NCBI RefSeq assembly: GCF_016744025.1
Contig: NZ_JADGFC010000012.1
Coordinates: forward strand, 1 to 34,337
Length of the DNA stretch: 34,337 nt
Direction of reading: 5' to 3'
Origin: Sulfurimonas sp.
GTDB lineage: Bacteria; Campylobacterota; Campylobacteria; Campylobacterales; Sulfurimonadaceae
A program made the translations under genes and the position numbers. Numbering within the stretch: position 1 is the first letter of the stretch; each line of letters opens with the position of its first letter. A model generated the notes under the pieces. It did not search any database. It was not told the DNA's origin and was given only the letters and a program-made list of their open reading frames with translations. Shown here in pieces: positions 24,597-32,684 of this stretch.

Positions 24597-25334
24597 TTAG
24601 TTAGCTCCTTTAAAAAATGTTTGTATGAATTTGCTATCACTATTTTTTATATCGCTCAAATCACCCTCATAAACTATTTTCTTTTCATCTATAATAGCGA
24701 CTGAATCGAGTGTATCATGAATTGATTGTAAATCGTGTGAAACCATTACAATACTCAAACCTAAAAGCTTTCTTAGTTTAAGAATCAAAGAGTCAAATTC
24801 TCTTGCAGATATCGGGTCTAGTCCACTAGTTGGCTCATCTAAAAACAAGAGTTTTGGATCCATAGCAAGTGCACGAGCTAAGGCTGATTTTTTCTTCATA
24901 CCACCACTAATTTGTGAAGGATAAAGAAGTGCATCTTCTGATTTAAGACCAACAAGGTTTATTTTAAACTCAACTATCTCATCTATCATTTTTTTAGAAA
25001 GATCTGTGTACTCGATTAAAGGTAGAGAGATATTTTCTTTTATATTCAAAGATGAAAAAAGAGCTCCTGCTTGAAATAAAACACCCCACTCACGTCTAAG
25101 TTTTTGTGCTTGTTTATGTTTTATATTTCCTATATTTTGCCCTAAAATTTCAATAGAACCAGAGTGAAAATCTTGAAGCATTACCATCTCACGTAGAAGT
25201 GTTGTTTTACCACAACCTGATGGACCCAATAGTCCATATATCTCACCTTGTTTGATTGTGAGATTTAATCCATCATGAATAACTCTATCATCTAAAACTG
25301 TCTTAAGGTTATTTACTTTAATTATTGTTGACAT
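24597..25334 (-). CDS. mlaF: ATPase of Mla-type phospholipid ABC transporter
   Basis: A 245-residue ABC ATPase. Walker A is GPSGCGKTT, the Q-loop is VLFQAGALFSSL as in MlaF proteins, the signature is SGGMKKKSALARALA, Walker B is LLFLDEPTSGLD and the switch is MVSHD. It energises lipid movement with MlaE. GGGGAT lies before the ATG, which shares one base with the mlaE stop (TAATG). Confidence 0.95.
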   Translation of the reverse strand: MSTIIKVNNLKTVLDDRVIHDGLNLTIKQGEIYGLLGPSGCGKTTLLREMVMLQDFHSGSIEILGQNIGNIKHKQAQKLRREWGVLFQAGALFSSLNIKENISLPLIEYTDLSKKMIDEIVEFKINLVGLKSEDALLYPSQISGGMKKKSALARALAMDPKLLFLDEPTSGLDPISAREFDSLILKLRKLLGLSIVMVSHDLQSIHDTLDSVAIIDEKKIVYEGDLSDIKNSDSKFIQTFFKGAN

Positions 25335-26407
25335 TAAATCCCCAAGTTAGTAAAAAGTATAGAAAATATTGCGTCACATACTATCACTGCAAATATAGCT
25401 TCAACAACGCTCTTAGTAGTGTTAAAACCAATACTTTGAGTATCATCTTTTACCATAAGTCCTCTATACACACCTATAGATGCTATAAGAAATGCAAAAA
25501 ATGGACCTTTTGCAATACCTATAAAAAAATGTTTTGCTGCAACAACATCATTAAATCTTTCTAGAAAAAGTTGTGGACTTATTCCTAAATCAACAGATGC
25601 AACTATCAATCCGCCAAAAACACCCATGATATCAGCAACAAATATAAGTATAGGCATCATAATCATCAAGGCAATGATACGTGGTATCACCAAAAATAGA
25701 TACGGATCAAAACCCATAGTTCTCATTGCATCTAACTCTTCTGTAATCTTCATAGCACCGATTTGAGCAGTAAAAGATGAACCACTTCTTCCTGCTATGA
25801 CAACGGCTGTCATTAATGGGGCTAGTTCTCTAAGCATCGAAATTCCAAGCATATCCACTATAAATATATTTGCACCATATATCTTTAGTTGAAATGCTGA
25901 TTGATAAGCTACGACTAGACCAATTAAAAAACTAGTTAATGCTATGATTCCCAAAGCTTTAATAGCGCTCTCATTCATCTCAAAAGCTATCTCTTTAAAT
26001 CTAATATTATTAATATTACTCAAGTAACTTAATTTAGTAGCAAATAGTTTTCCGATAAAAGCCATAAATGCTAAAAACCCATTGTAGTAAAAATAAGTAG
26101 TTTGTCCTAGAATTTCTAAAAGAGTTCTTTTTGCTTTTTTAGGAAGAGGTTTAGATGTTTTTTTAGATATTTGTACTAATTCTAAAGTATCTAAGATATC
26201 TTTATCAGTTGTAAGAATATTAGAACTTATTTTTTTTTCATTAAACTCTTTTACAGTTGAGTTTATAAAAATAGATGCAGCAGTATCAAAGTAGACTACA
26301 TCTTCTAAATCAAAATCGACTGTTTTGACTTTAGAGAAATCAATTTTACCAATTTCTTTTTGATAAGAAGTTATAGTATAAAGTGTAAACTCTCCTGAAA
26401 ATTTCAA
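25334..26407 (-). CDS. mlaE: Permease MlaE fused to an N-terminal STAS domain
   Basis: The permease of the Mla-type transporter, with a STAS (MlaB-like) domain joined at its N terminus: about residues 1-85 read as STAS (GEFTLYTITSYQKEIGKIDF, VDFDLEDVVYFDTAASIFI) and about 115-357 as the MlaE membrane domain with its conserved ELDAMRTMGFDPYLFLVIPR loop. So MlaB and MlaE functions are in one chain; no mlaC or mlaA is nearby. The start is uncertain. The TTG at 26407 has no ribosome binding site and cuts off the first STAS strand. The frame is open upstream to an ATT at 26440 that overlaps the cheW stop as TAATT, mirroring the TAATG junctions in the window, and would add INYSLSETKLS. Confidence 0.9.
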   Translation of the reverse strand: MKFSGEFTLYTITSYQKEIGKIDFSKVKTVDFDLEDVVYFDTAASIFINSTVKEFNEKKISSNILTTDKDILDTLELVQISKKTSKPLPKKAKRTLLEILGQTTYFYYNGFLAFMAFIGKLFATKLSYLSNINNIRFKEIAFEMNESAIKALGIIALTSFLIGLVVAYQSAFQLKIYGANIFIVDMLGISMLRELAPLMTAVVIAGRSGSSFTAQIGAMKITEELDAMRTMGFDPYLFLVIPRIIALMIMMPILIFVADIMGVFGGLIVASVDLGISPQLFLERFNDVVAAKHFFIGIAKGPFFAFLIASIGVYRGLMVKDDTQSIGFNTTKSVVEAIFAVIVCDAIFSILFTNLGI

Positions 26408-26439
26408 AGAGAGTTTAGTTTCAGATAGTGAATAGTTAA

Positions 26440-26934
26440 TTAAAAATCTCTCTCTAATAACTTGTTTACTTTAAGTATAGTTATTATTCTATCTTCTTGT
26501 TTACCAACACCATCTATCATAGTGTTATCACCATTAATAGTGTCAGGCGCAGGTCCAATATTTGTCTTTTTAATTCTGATTGCCATTGTTAATCTATCTA
26601 TAACAAATCCAGCAACATCATCACCATCTTTCATTACAATAAAACGAGTTTCATCATTATGCTTTTTCTCTGATATACCAAACTTCAAACGAAGGTCAAT
26701 AAGAGGAATAACAGCACCACGAAGATTAAAAACACCCATAACATATTTTGGAACTTGAGGAACTCTAGTCCAAGGAAAAGGTTTGATAATCTCTTGAATT
26801 GATAAAATTGGAATCGCATATTCTTCTTCACCAATAATAAATCCAACTAACTGAACTATATCATCTGATTGGTCCAGAGACTCACCTTTTTGTGCACTCT
26901 GTTTATTAATTACTTCTTTTAATTTATCACTCAT
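26440..26934 (-). CDS. cheW: Chemotaxis coupling protein CheW
   Basis: A 164-residue single CheW domain that bridges chemoreceptors and CheA. Diagnostic stretches: VQLVGFIIGEEEYAIPILSI, EIIKPFPWTRVPQVPKYVMG, VFNLRGAVIPLIDLRLKFG and FVIDRLTMAIRI. The first 25 residues are a charged leader. It starts four bases inside the cheA end (ATGA overlap), so the two are coupled. Confidence 0.95.
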   Translation of the reverse strand: MSDKLKEVINKQSAQKGESLDQSDDIVQLVGFIIGEEEYAIPILSIQEIIKPFPWTRVPQVPKYVMGVFNLRGAVIPLIDLRLKFGISEKKHNDETRFIVMKDGDDVAGFVIDRLTMAIRIKKTNIGPAPDTINGDNTMIDGVGKQEDRIITILKVNKLLERDF

Positions 26935-29348
26935 GATAAGAACTCCGATTTAAAGTTAACATTTCTTTGAACAACACTTGATAGATAGTCAGCAGAATAA
27001 GGTTTTGTAATATACTCAACCATTCCAGACTCTACACCTCTCATACGATCAGACTTACCTGTACGTGATGTAACTGCAATCAGAGGCATATTTTTGTATC
27101 TGTTATATTTTTTAATCTCTGTTGCTAAAGTATATCCATCCATTCTTGGCATCTCGATATCAATAAGCATAGCATCAAAATTATGATCACCTTGCTTTAA
27201 TACATTTAGAGCTTCTTGACCATCGGCTGCTTCAACTAAAATCATTCCAGTAGCTTCAAGTGATTTTCTCATAATCATTCTATCTGTTTTAGAATCATCA
27301 ACAATCATAATAGTATAATCACTAGCTTTCGTTTTCTCTTTAGTTCCAGCTCCATCACCATTTTGATCTGAAATCATTGCTGTTGCTTTTACACTTTTTG
27401 CCATATCCATAATTGCTACAACATCAACAATTAAAGTTACACCACCATCACCACGAATTGTTGCACCAGCTACACCTTCGATACCTTTTAAGTATTCGCC
27501 TAGTGACTTAATAACAATTTCTTCTTGACCTACAAGAGAGTCAACTATTAGTCCAAGTTTTTGAGCACCAAGACCTAGAACAACAACATAAGCATGTTCG
27601 CTAGAATCTAAAATTCTCTCAACTTCAAAGATATCTCCGATATGAACTAAAGATAATACTTCATCTCTTAGTCTCATAACCGAACGTCCCTCAACTGTAT
27701 AAATCTCATCTTTAGAGATTCTAACAGTTTCAAGTACTGAAGATAATGGAATTGCGTAATATTCTTCTTGTACACCAACTAAAAGAGCTTGGATAATTGC
27801 AAGAGTTAAAGGAATCTTCAACCTAATAGAACTACCTTGACCTTTTTCACTCTCAATATCAATGATACCATTAACTTTTTCGATGTTTGTCTTTACAACA
27901 TCCATACCAACGCCACGTCCAGAAACATTAGTTACAGCTACGGCAGTTGAAAAACCTGGTTTCATGATAAGACCAAAAGCTTCTTTATCACTCATATTAT
28001 CAGCTTCTTTTTCACTGATTAGAGCTTTTTCCAATGCTTTGTTTTTCAGCATTTGGGCATCTAAGCCTTTACCATCATCATCAATTTGAATAACGATTTG
28101 ATTACCTTCGTTATAAGCTTTTAAAGAAATAGTACCTGTTTCATCTTTACCAGCTGCCAAACGAATATCTGGCGTTTCAATACCATGATCACAAGAGTTT
28201 CTAATAATATGAACTAATGGATCACCAATTTCTTCAACGATAGACTTATCAAGCTCTGTCTCTTCTCCATCTATTTCTAGCTCTATTTTCTTATTTAACT
28301 CTCTAGTTAAATCACGAATCATTCTAGGAAACTTGTTAAACACTTTTCCAATAGGAAGCATTCTTGTCTTCATTACAGCAATCTGAAGGTCTGTTGTAAC
28401 AAGAGAAACAATAGAAACAACTTGATTTAACTCTTCTAAGAACTCTTCACCTTCATAACGTTCTTCAACATCATCATTGATTTTTATAAGTCTATTTTTT
28501 GCAAGAACAAGTTCACCAATTAGGTTCATAAGGTGATCAAGTCTTTTCACATCAACACGAATAGTTTGCTCAACCGTAGCAGCTGCTCTTTTAGCAGGAG
28601 CAGCAGCCTTTGCATCATCTCTTACGTCTTCAGCTTTAGCTGGTGCAGGAGTTGGAGTAACTGGTACCGGAGCAGCAGCTGGTGCTGGAGCTTCTGGCTC
28701 TTTAGCCTCTTGTTTAGCAACATCTTCAGGTGAAGGAGGAGGAGCTGGAACATCTTCTCCCGCTGCAATTTTAGCTTCTCTTTTAGCTTTATCTTCAACT
28801 TGTCTTTCATTAAGAAGTCTCTGAATCTCAGCTTCTACATCATCATCTGACATATTGTCATAGTCTAGTTCATCTTCTGCTTCAACAGGAGTTGCTGCTT
28901 CTACAACTGGTGCAACTTCTTCTATCACAGGGGCAGAAGCTTCTGGTGTTGGAACATTACCATCTCCACCACTAACCTCATCAAGTCTCGCAACACAAGC
29001 TGCAACATCAACACCTGCATCTGCACTTGTGTCTCGGATAACATATAGAAGTTGTTTCATTAAATCTATAGACTCAAGAACTACGTCCATAATATTAGGA
29101 GTAATAATTAGTTCACCGTGTCTTGCTTTATTTAAAACATCTTCCATATGATGAGTTAAGTGAGTTAAAACATCAAAGTTAAGGAACGATGAAGCCCCTT
29201 TAACTGTATGAGCAACGCGAAAGATTCCGTTTAAAAGTTCTAAATCTTCCGGAGTTGCTTCTAACTCGACTAAATCTTCATCTAATTTTTCAACAAGTTC
29301 AAATGACTCAACTAAAAAATCTTGTAATATTTCTTGAAATTCATCCAT
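26931..29348 (-). CDS. cheA: Chemotaxis histidine kinase CheA with C-terminal receiver (CheAY)
   Basis: An 805-residue kinase. Order of domains: Hpt (phospho-His47 in FRVAHTVKGASS), a long Ala/Pro/Glu-rich linker (about 130-250) with no clear P2 domain, dimerisation P3, HATPase with N box IIRNSCDHGIE, G1 DDGKGLD and G2 GRGVGMDVV, a CheW-like P5 domain (about 530-660), and a receiver domain (about 680-800) with IMIVDDSKTDR, the phospho-Asp in LIDIEMPRMDG and YITKPYS. CheA-receiver fusions are typical of Campylobacterota, where the receiver probably acts as a phosphate sink. RBS GTAGGAG precedes the ATG. Ten bases separate it from cheV. Confidence 0.97.
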   Translation of the reverse strand: MDEFQEILQDFLVESFELVEKLDEDLVELEATPEDLELLNGIFRVAHTVKGASSFLNFDVLTHLTHHMEDVLNKARHGELIITPNIMDVVLESIDLMKQLLYVIRDTSADAGVDVAACVARLDEVSGGDGNVPTPEASAPVIEEVAPVVEAATPVEAEDELDYDNMSDDDVEAEIQRLLNERQVEDKAKREAKIAAGEDVPAPPPSPEDVAKQEAKEPEAPAPAAAPVPVTPTPAPAKAEDVRDDAKAAAPAKRAAATVEQTIRVDVKRLDHLMNLIGELVLAKNRLIKINDDVEERYEGEEFLEELNQVVSIVSLVTTDLQIAVMKTRMLPIGKVFNKFPRMIRDLTRELNKKIELEIDGEETELDKSIVEEIGDPLVHIIRNSCDHGIETPDIRLAAGKDETGTISLKAYNEGNQIVIQIDDDGKGLDAQMLKNKALEKALISEKEADNMSDKEAFGLIMKPGFSTAVAVTNVSGRGVGMDVVKTNIEKVNGIIDIESEKGQGSSIRLKIPLTLAIIQALLVGVQEEYYAIPLSSVLETVRISKDEIYTVEGRSVMRLRDEVLSLVHIGDIFEVERILDSSEHAYVVVLGLGAQKLGLIVDSLVGQEEIVIKSLGEYLKGIEGVAGATIRGDGGVTLIVDVVAIMDMAKSVKATAMISDQNGDGAGTKEKTKASDYTIMIVDDSKTDRMIMRKSLEATGMILVEAADGQEALNVLKQGDHNFDAMLIDIEMPRMDGYTLATEIKKYNRYKNMPLIAVTSRTGKSDRMRGVESGMVEYITKPYSADYLSSVVQRNVNFKSEFLS

Positions 29349-29358
29349 TCTTACGCTC

Positions 29359-30300
29359 CTACTTCATATGTGCACGAACAACTCGTGCTACTTCATCGTA
29401 AAATGAGCTTGCTTCAAACTTAACTAAATAAGCTTCACCGCCTGCTTCTTTACCTCTACTCTCACTAAAATGATCACTAATTGATGAGTTAAATACAATA
29501 GGAATATTGTTAAATCTACCATCTTCTTTAACATTGGCAGCAAAATGGAAACCATCCATTTTTGGCATCTCAACATCAGAGATAATTATCTTTAGTTGTT
29601 TAGCTATATCATCACCATACATTTTATGTAAATCATCTAGTTTATCTAAACCTTCTTGACCGTCACCGGCTTCGATAACATTAAATCCCATCTTTTGTAC
29701 AGCTTCTTTAACGATTTTTCTTGCAGTTGAGCTATCATCTAAAATAAGAGCTAAACCTGTGAAATTATCCATATTTTCTGGAATATAATCAATATCTGGT
29801 TCATATAGACCTAAATCCTGTACTACACTCTCTAAGTCAAGAATAAGAAGTACATTATCATCCTCTATCTTAGTTACACCAGTAATTTTACTACCATCTA
29901 GAGAACCAGCACCACTTACGAAAGAAGCTGGTTCAATATCACTCCAGTTAATTCTTCTGATTCGTTTTGCCTCATGAACTACAAATCCTATCAGAACATT
30001 ATTAAACTCTGTGATAATTACTCTAGAGTCAGATTCTGCTGATTCTGGTGTTGTAATACCCATCCACTTAGCTAAGTTTACTACAGGGATTACAACACTT
30101 CTCAGATCAAAAATACCTTCTATATATTCAGGTGTTCCTGGTAATTCTGTAAGGTTTGGCATCTTAATAATTTCACGAACTTTTGAAACATTAATGCCGT
30201 ATATCCCTTCATAAATTTCGCCATTTTCTTCTTTTAAAATACGAAAGTCAACAAGTTCCATTTCATTGGAACCTACTTTCAGCGAATCTTCTGTATGCAT
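29359..30300 (-). CDS. cheV: Chemotaxis coupling protein CheV (CheW plus receiver)
   Basis: A 313-residue adaptor: CheW-like domain (about residues 15-160: YGINVSKVREIIKMPNLTEL, GIFDLRSVVIPVVNLAKWMG) followed by a receiver (about 180-310) with LILDDSSTARKI, phospho-Asp in IISDVEMPKMDG and the Lys of AYLVKFEA. It couples receptors to CheA and may adjust sensitivity by phosphorylation, which matters in this class because several CheV copies often exist. RBS AGGAG sits 11-12 bases before the ATG. Confidence 0.95.
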   Translation of the reverse strand: MHTEDSLKVGSNEMELVDFRILKEENGEIYEGIYGINVSKVREIIKMPNLTELPGTPEYIEGIFDLRSVVIPVVNLAKWMGITTPESAESDSRVIITEFNNVLIGFVVHEAKRIRRINWSDIEPASFVSGAGSLDGSKITGVTKIEDDNVLLILDLESVVQDLGLYEPDIDYIPENMDNFTGLALILDDSSTARKIVKEAVQKMGFNVIEAGDGQEGLDKLDDLHKMYGDDIAKQLKIIISDVEMPKMDGFHFAANVKEDGRFNNIPIVFNSSISDHFSESRGKEAGGEAYLVKFEASSFYDEVARVVRAHMK

Positions 30301-30326
30301 ATTTCACATCTCCTGATATTGTTGTC

Positions 30327-31058
30327 TTATATAAAAAAGTTTTCTTCTAACAATTCAACATCTTGTGTAAAGTTTACAATAAAATATCTTTGATTGCAAG
30401 CAAAAGCTGCTAAATTAGTATAAATGAATTCATCATATTTTAGAGTTTTATTTTGATGGAAGTGCCCTTCTATAAAGTAGTCACACTGATATTTACCATC
30501 AAGCCTATTTTGAATGTATTTTCTAAATCCTGTAAACTCTTTACAATCTTCTTTTTTACTCAAATACTCATCTAATCTCTTAATAATGGAATGTCTTGAG
30601 ATTATGTCAAATATATTTAATATACTAATAACAAAAGGGTTTCTTATAATTGCAGTATATACATTATAAAGTAATGGACTCTGTATATCACCATGCGCGA
30701 GCAAAATGGTTTTATTCTTGCATCTTACTTTAAGAGGTTGTTGTTTGATTCCAAATACTTTTACTTTTGGAAATATCTTTTTTAGATTAAAGTCATGATT
30801 ACCTTCTAAATATACCACTTCCATACTTTGAGATATTTCGTTTATAATATTGACAGCTTCAAAGTTCACTTTTTGAGTATAAGGAACATTTCCAAAAAGA
30901 GTATCAAAGATATCACCCATTAGTATAAGTTGACTTGGTTGAAGTTGTTTTGATTGAATTGCTTTTAAGAAGTTAAGAAGTTCTGGCCGAAGGTGTGAGT
31001 AGTGTGCATCTGAGACAACAAATGCACCCTCTTTTAGTTCTATATCACTATGGAACAT
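30327..31058 (-). CDS. Metallophosphoesterase, LpxH-like UDP-2,3-diacylglucosamine hydrolase
   Basis: A 243-residue calcineurin-like phosphoesterase. All five metal motifs are visible: VVSDAHYSH (D-x-H), LMGDIFD, LEGNHDF, LAHGD and EGHFHQ. The spacing and the helical segment between HGD and GHFH (about residues 125-190) resemble LpxH, which makes lipid X in lipid A synthesis. The GNHD form instead of GNRD and the DAHYSH start differ from E. coli LpxH, so the symbol is withheld; another diphosphatase is possible. The gene overlaps argC by 11 bases and lies 26 bases before cheV. Confidence 0.78.
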   Translation of the reverse strand: MFHSDIELKEGAFVVSDAHYSHLRPELLNFLKAIQSKQLQPSQLILMGDIFDTLFGNVPYTQKVNFEAVNIINEISQSMEVVYLEGNHDFNLKKIFPKVKVFGIKQQPLKVRCKNKTILLAHGDIQSPLLYNVYTAIIRNPFVISILNIFDIISRHSIIKRLDEYLSKKEDCKEFTGFRKYIQNRLDGKYQCDYFIEGHFHQNKTLKYDEFIYTNLAAFACNQRYFIVNFTQDVELLEENFFI

Positions 31059-32052
31059 ATGCTATTGTTGGTATCCCAGTTTTTTGACATATACCCATCA
31101 TTATATTTGCATTTACAACTGCTTGAGATGAAGCACCTCTCATTAGATTATCAATTGCACTAGATATAAATAGTACATTTCCTTTTTGTTTAACATACAA
31201 ATCACAAAAGTTAGTCCCTGCTACATTTTTCATATCTACAGGATGTTCACTTACACGTACAAATGGTTCATTTTTATAAAACTCACTAAGTACTTCAAAA
31301 GCATCAAAGTCTTGATTCACTTGTATATATATAGATGATAGCATTCCACGAGTTAGAGGAATAAGATGCGGAACAAAGTTCACTTCATCAAATGAAACAC
31401 CAAGCTTTTGCGCTATTTCAGGAGCATGTCTGTGCATCATAGGATTATAAGCAAATAAGTTATCGTTAACATTAACAAAGTGAGTAACATCACTTAGTTT
31501 CTTTCCTGCTCCACTAACACCAGTCTTTGCATCTACAATGATTGGCGTATTTTCTATTCTTTTACTCATAAATGGAACTAAGCCTAAAAGTGCTGATGTT
31601 GGAAAACAACCAGGATTTGCAACAAGTTTAGCTGATTTTAACTCTTCACGGTAAAGTTCAGGAAGTCCATAAACAACATGTTCTAAGTTATCTGGATCTG
31701 TATGAGGTGTATAAAACTCTTCATAAATATCTTGAGGAAGTCTATAATCAGCTGAAAGATCAACTACTTTTACACCCTTAGCTATAAGTGGTTTAACATA
31801 AGCCATAGCAGTTTTGTGAGGAAGTGCTAAAAACACAAGCTCACAAGAAGATGCTATTTTTTCTATATCAGCTTTTTGAACTTCAAGCTCACAAACACCT
31901 GATAACGATGAATGTAATTTATCTATAGTTATGCCACCCGTAGAGTTAGCAACATAAGATAGAGTAAACTTTGGATGATTTATAAGGATTTTTACAAGTT
32001 CTAAACCAGTGTAACCACTAGCTCCGATAACTCCTACATTAATTACACTCAA
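31048..32052 (-). CDS. argC: N-acetyl-gamma-glutamyl-phosphate reductase
   Basis: Third step of arginine biosynthesis: NADPH-dependent reduction of N-acetylglutamyl phosphate. Recognised by the Rossmann motif NVGVIGASGYTGLELVKIL, the active-site Cys in LVANPGCFPTSALLG, KTGVSGAGKK, and HRHAPEIAQKLG. Start choice: a TTG at 32058 directly abuts the AGGAG sequence (32064-32060), whereas the TTG at 32052 lies seven bases after it, so 32052 is preferred (334 residues). The 5' end overlaps the end of greA by 14 bases. No arginine-operator site was identified. Confidence 0.94.
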   Translation of the reverse strand: MSVINVGVIGASGYTGLELVKILINHPKFTLSYVANSTGGITIDKLHSSLSGVCELEVQKADIEKIASSCELVFLALPHKTAMAYVKPLIAKGVKVVDLSADYRLPQDIYEEFYTPHTDPDNLEHVVYGLPELYREELKSAKLVANPGCFPTSALLGLVPFMSKRIENTPIIVDAKTGVSGAGKKLSDVTHFVNVNDNLFAYNPMMHRHAPEIAQKLGVSFDEVNFVPHLIPLTRGMLSSIYIQVNQDFDAFEVLSEFYKNEPFVRVSEHPVDMKNVAGTNFCDLYVKQKGNVLFISSAIDNLMRGASSQAVVNANIMMGICQKTGIPTIAYVP

Positions 32053-32536
32053 AAACAATCTCCTGATATTTAACTTCTTCTATTTCATACTCTTTTACGC
32101 CGTTTGGAAGTTTAACTTTTACCTCGTCACCCTCTTCACGTCCAAGAAGTTGTTTTGCCAAAGGTGAACCAAAAGAGATAAGACCCATATCTGGATTACT
32201 TTCACAACCACCAACAATAGTATAAGTGAGTTCTTCATCACTATCCATATCAGTCATAACAACAGTTGAACCAAAACTAATTTTTGCATGTTCAAGTTCA
32301 CTAGGATCAACAATGCGAGAACAACCTAAAATTTCTGCCAATTCTGCTAAACGATTATCTATATTTTTTTGACCCTCTTTAGCTGCATGGTACTCAGCAT
32401 TTTCTTTTAAATCTCCATGCTCTAATGCGTCTTCAATCGCTTTAACAATTGCTGGTCTTTTAACTTCTTTTAAATCTTTTACTTCTGCTTGTAGTTTTTC
32501 GTAACCGAAAAGTGTCATTGGCTCGACTTTTTGCAT
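32039..32536 (-). CDS. greA: Transcription elongation factor GreA
   Basis: A 165-residue GreA: N-terminal coiled coil (about 8-80) whose tip carries the acidic residues of GDLKENAEYHAAKE that stimulate transcript cleavage in backtracked RNA polymerase, then the C-terminal FKBP-like domain (TYTIVGGCESNPDMGLISF, SPLAKQLLGREEGDEV). The start MQKVEPMTLFGYEKL is the usual one. It is the first gene of the long minus-strand run; a TATAAT sits about 34 bases upstream. Confidence 0.97.
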   Translation of the reverse strand: MQKVEPMTLFGYEKLQAEVKDLKEVKRPAIVKAIEDALEHGDLKENAEYHAAKEGQKNIDNRLAELAEILGCSRIVDPSELEHAKISFGSTVVMTDMDSDEELTYTIVGGCESNPDMGLISFGSPLAKQLLGREEGDEVKVKLPNGVKEYEIEEVKYQEIVFECN

Positions 32537-32569
32537 AGTGGTTCTCTTTATATAAATTTTATTTTAGTT

Positions 32570-32575
32570 ATTATA
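32570..32575 (-). promoter_or_regulatory. Putative greA operon -10 element
   Basis: On the minus strand, TTTTGCTATAATAA contains a perfect TATAAT with a TGC extension, a common vegetative promoter form in this class. It is the only strong promoter I see ahead of the eleven-gene run. Confidence 0.55.
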
Positions 32576-32582
32576 GCAAAAT

Positions 32583-32601
32583 TTAGTAGTTTCTTGGCTT
32601 T
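32583..32601 (-). repeat. 19-base direct repeat, copy 1
   Basis: Plus-strand sequence TTAGTAGTTTCTTGGCTTT, identical at 34078-34096. On the minus strand it reads as the end of a coding frame, KPRNY followed by stop, and here continues upstream as NYTTSKPRNY. It lies between the greA promoter and the symporter terminator. Confidence 0.8.
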
Positions 32602-32644
32602 GAAGTGGTGTAGTTTAAAATATATTGAAGTTTAAATGAGTGGA

Positions 32645-32680
32645 AAATACTGAAAATAAAAAATATTATTTTCAGTATTT
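32645..32680 (-). terminator. Terminator hairpin of the symporter gene
   Basis: A perfect 15-bp stem AAATACTGAAAATAA (32645-32659), loop of six, TTATTTTCAGTATTT (32666-32680), beginning four bases after the stop of the symporter gene. Rich in A and T; the downstream side on the minus strand ends in a short T run. Confidence 0.7.
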
Positions 32681-32684
32681 ATAT

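Noticed and set aside
28533-28810. ORFs on both strands in the cheA linker
   Set aside because: They are shadows of the Ala/Pro/Glu-rich linker, with low-complexity Ser/Leu/Lys composition.
30280-32070. Shared AATATCAGGAGAT before cheV and argC as an operator repeat
   Set aside because: It is centred on the Shine-Dalgarno sequence of both genes, so resemblance is explained by ribosome binding.
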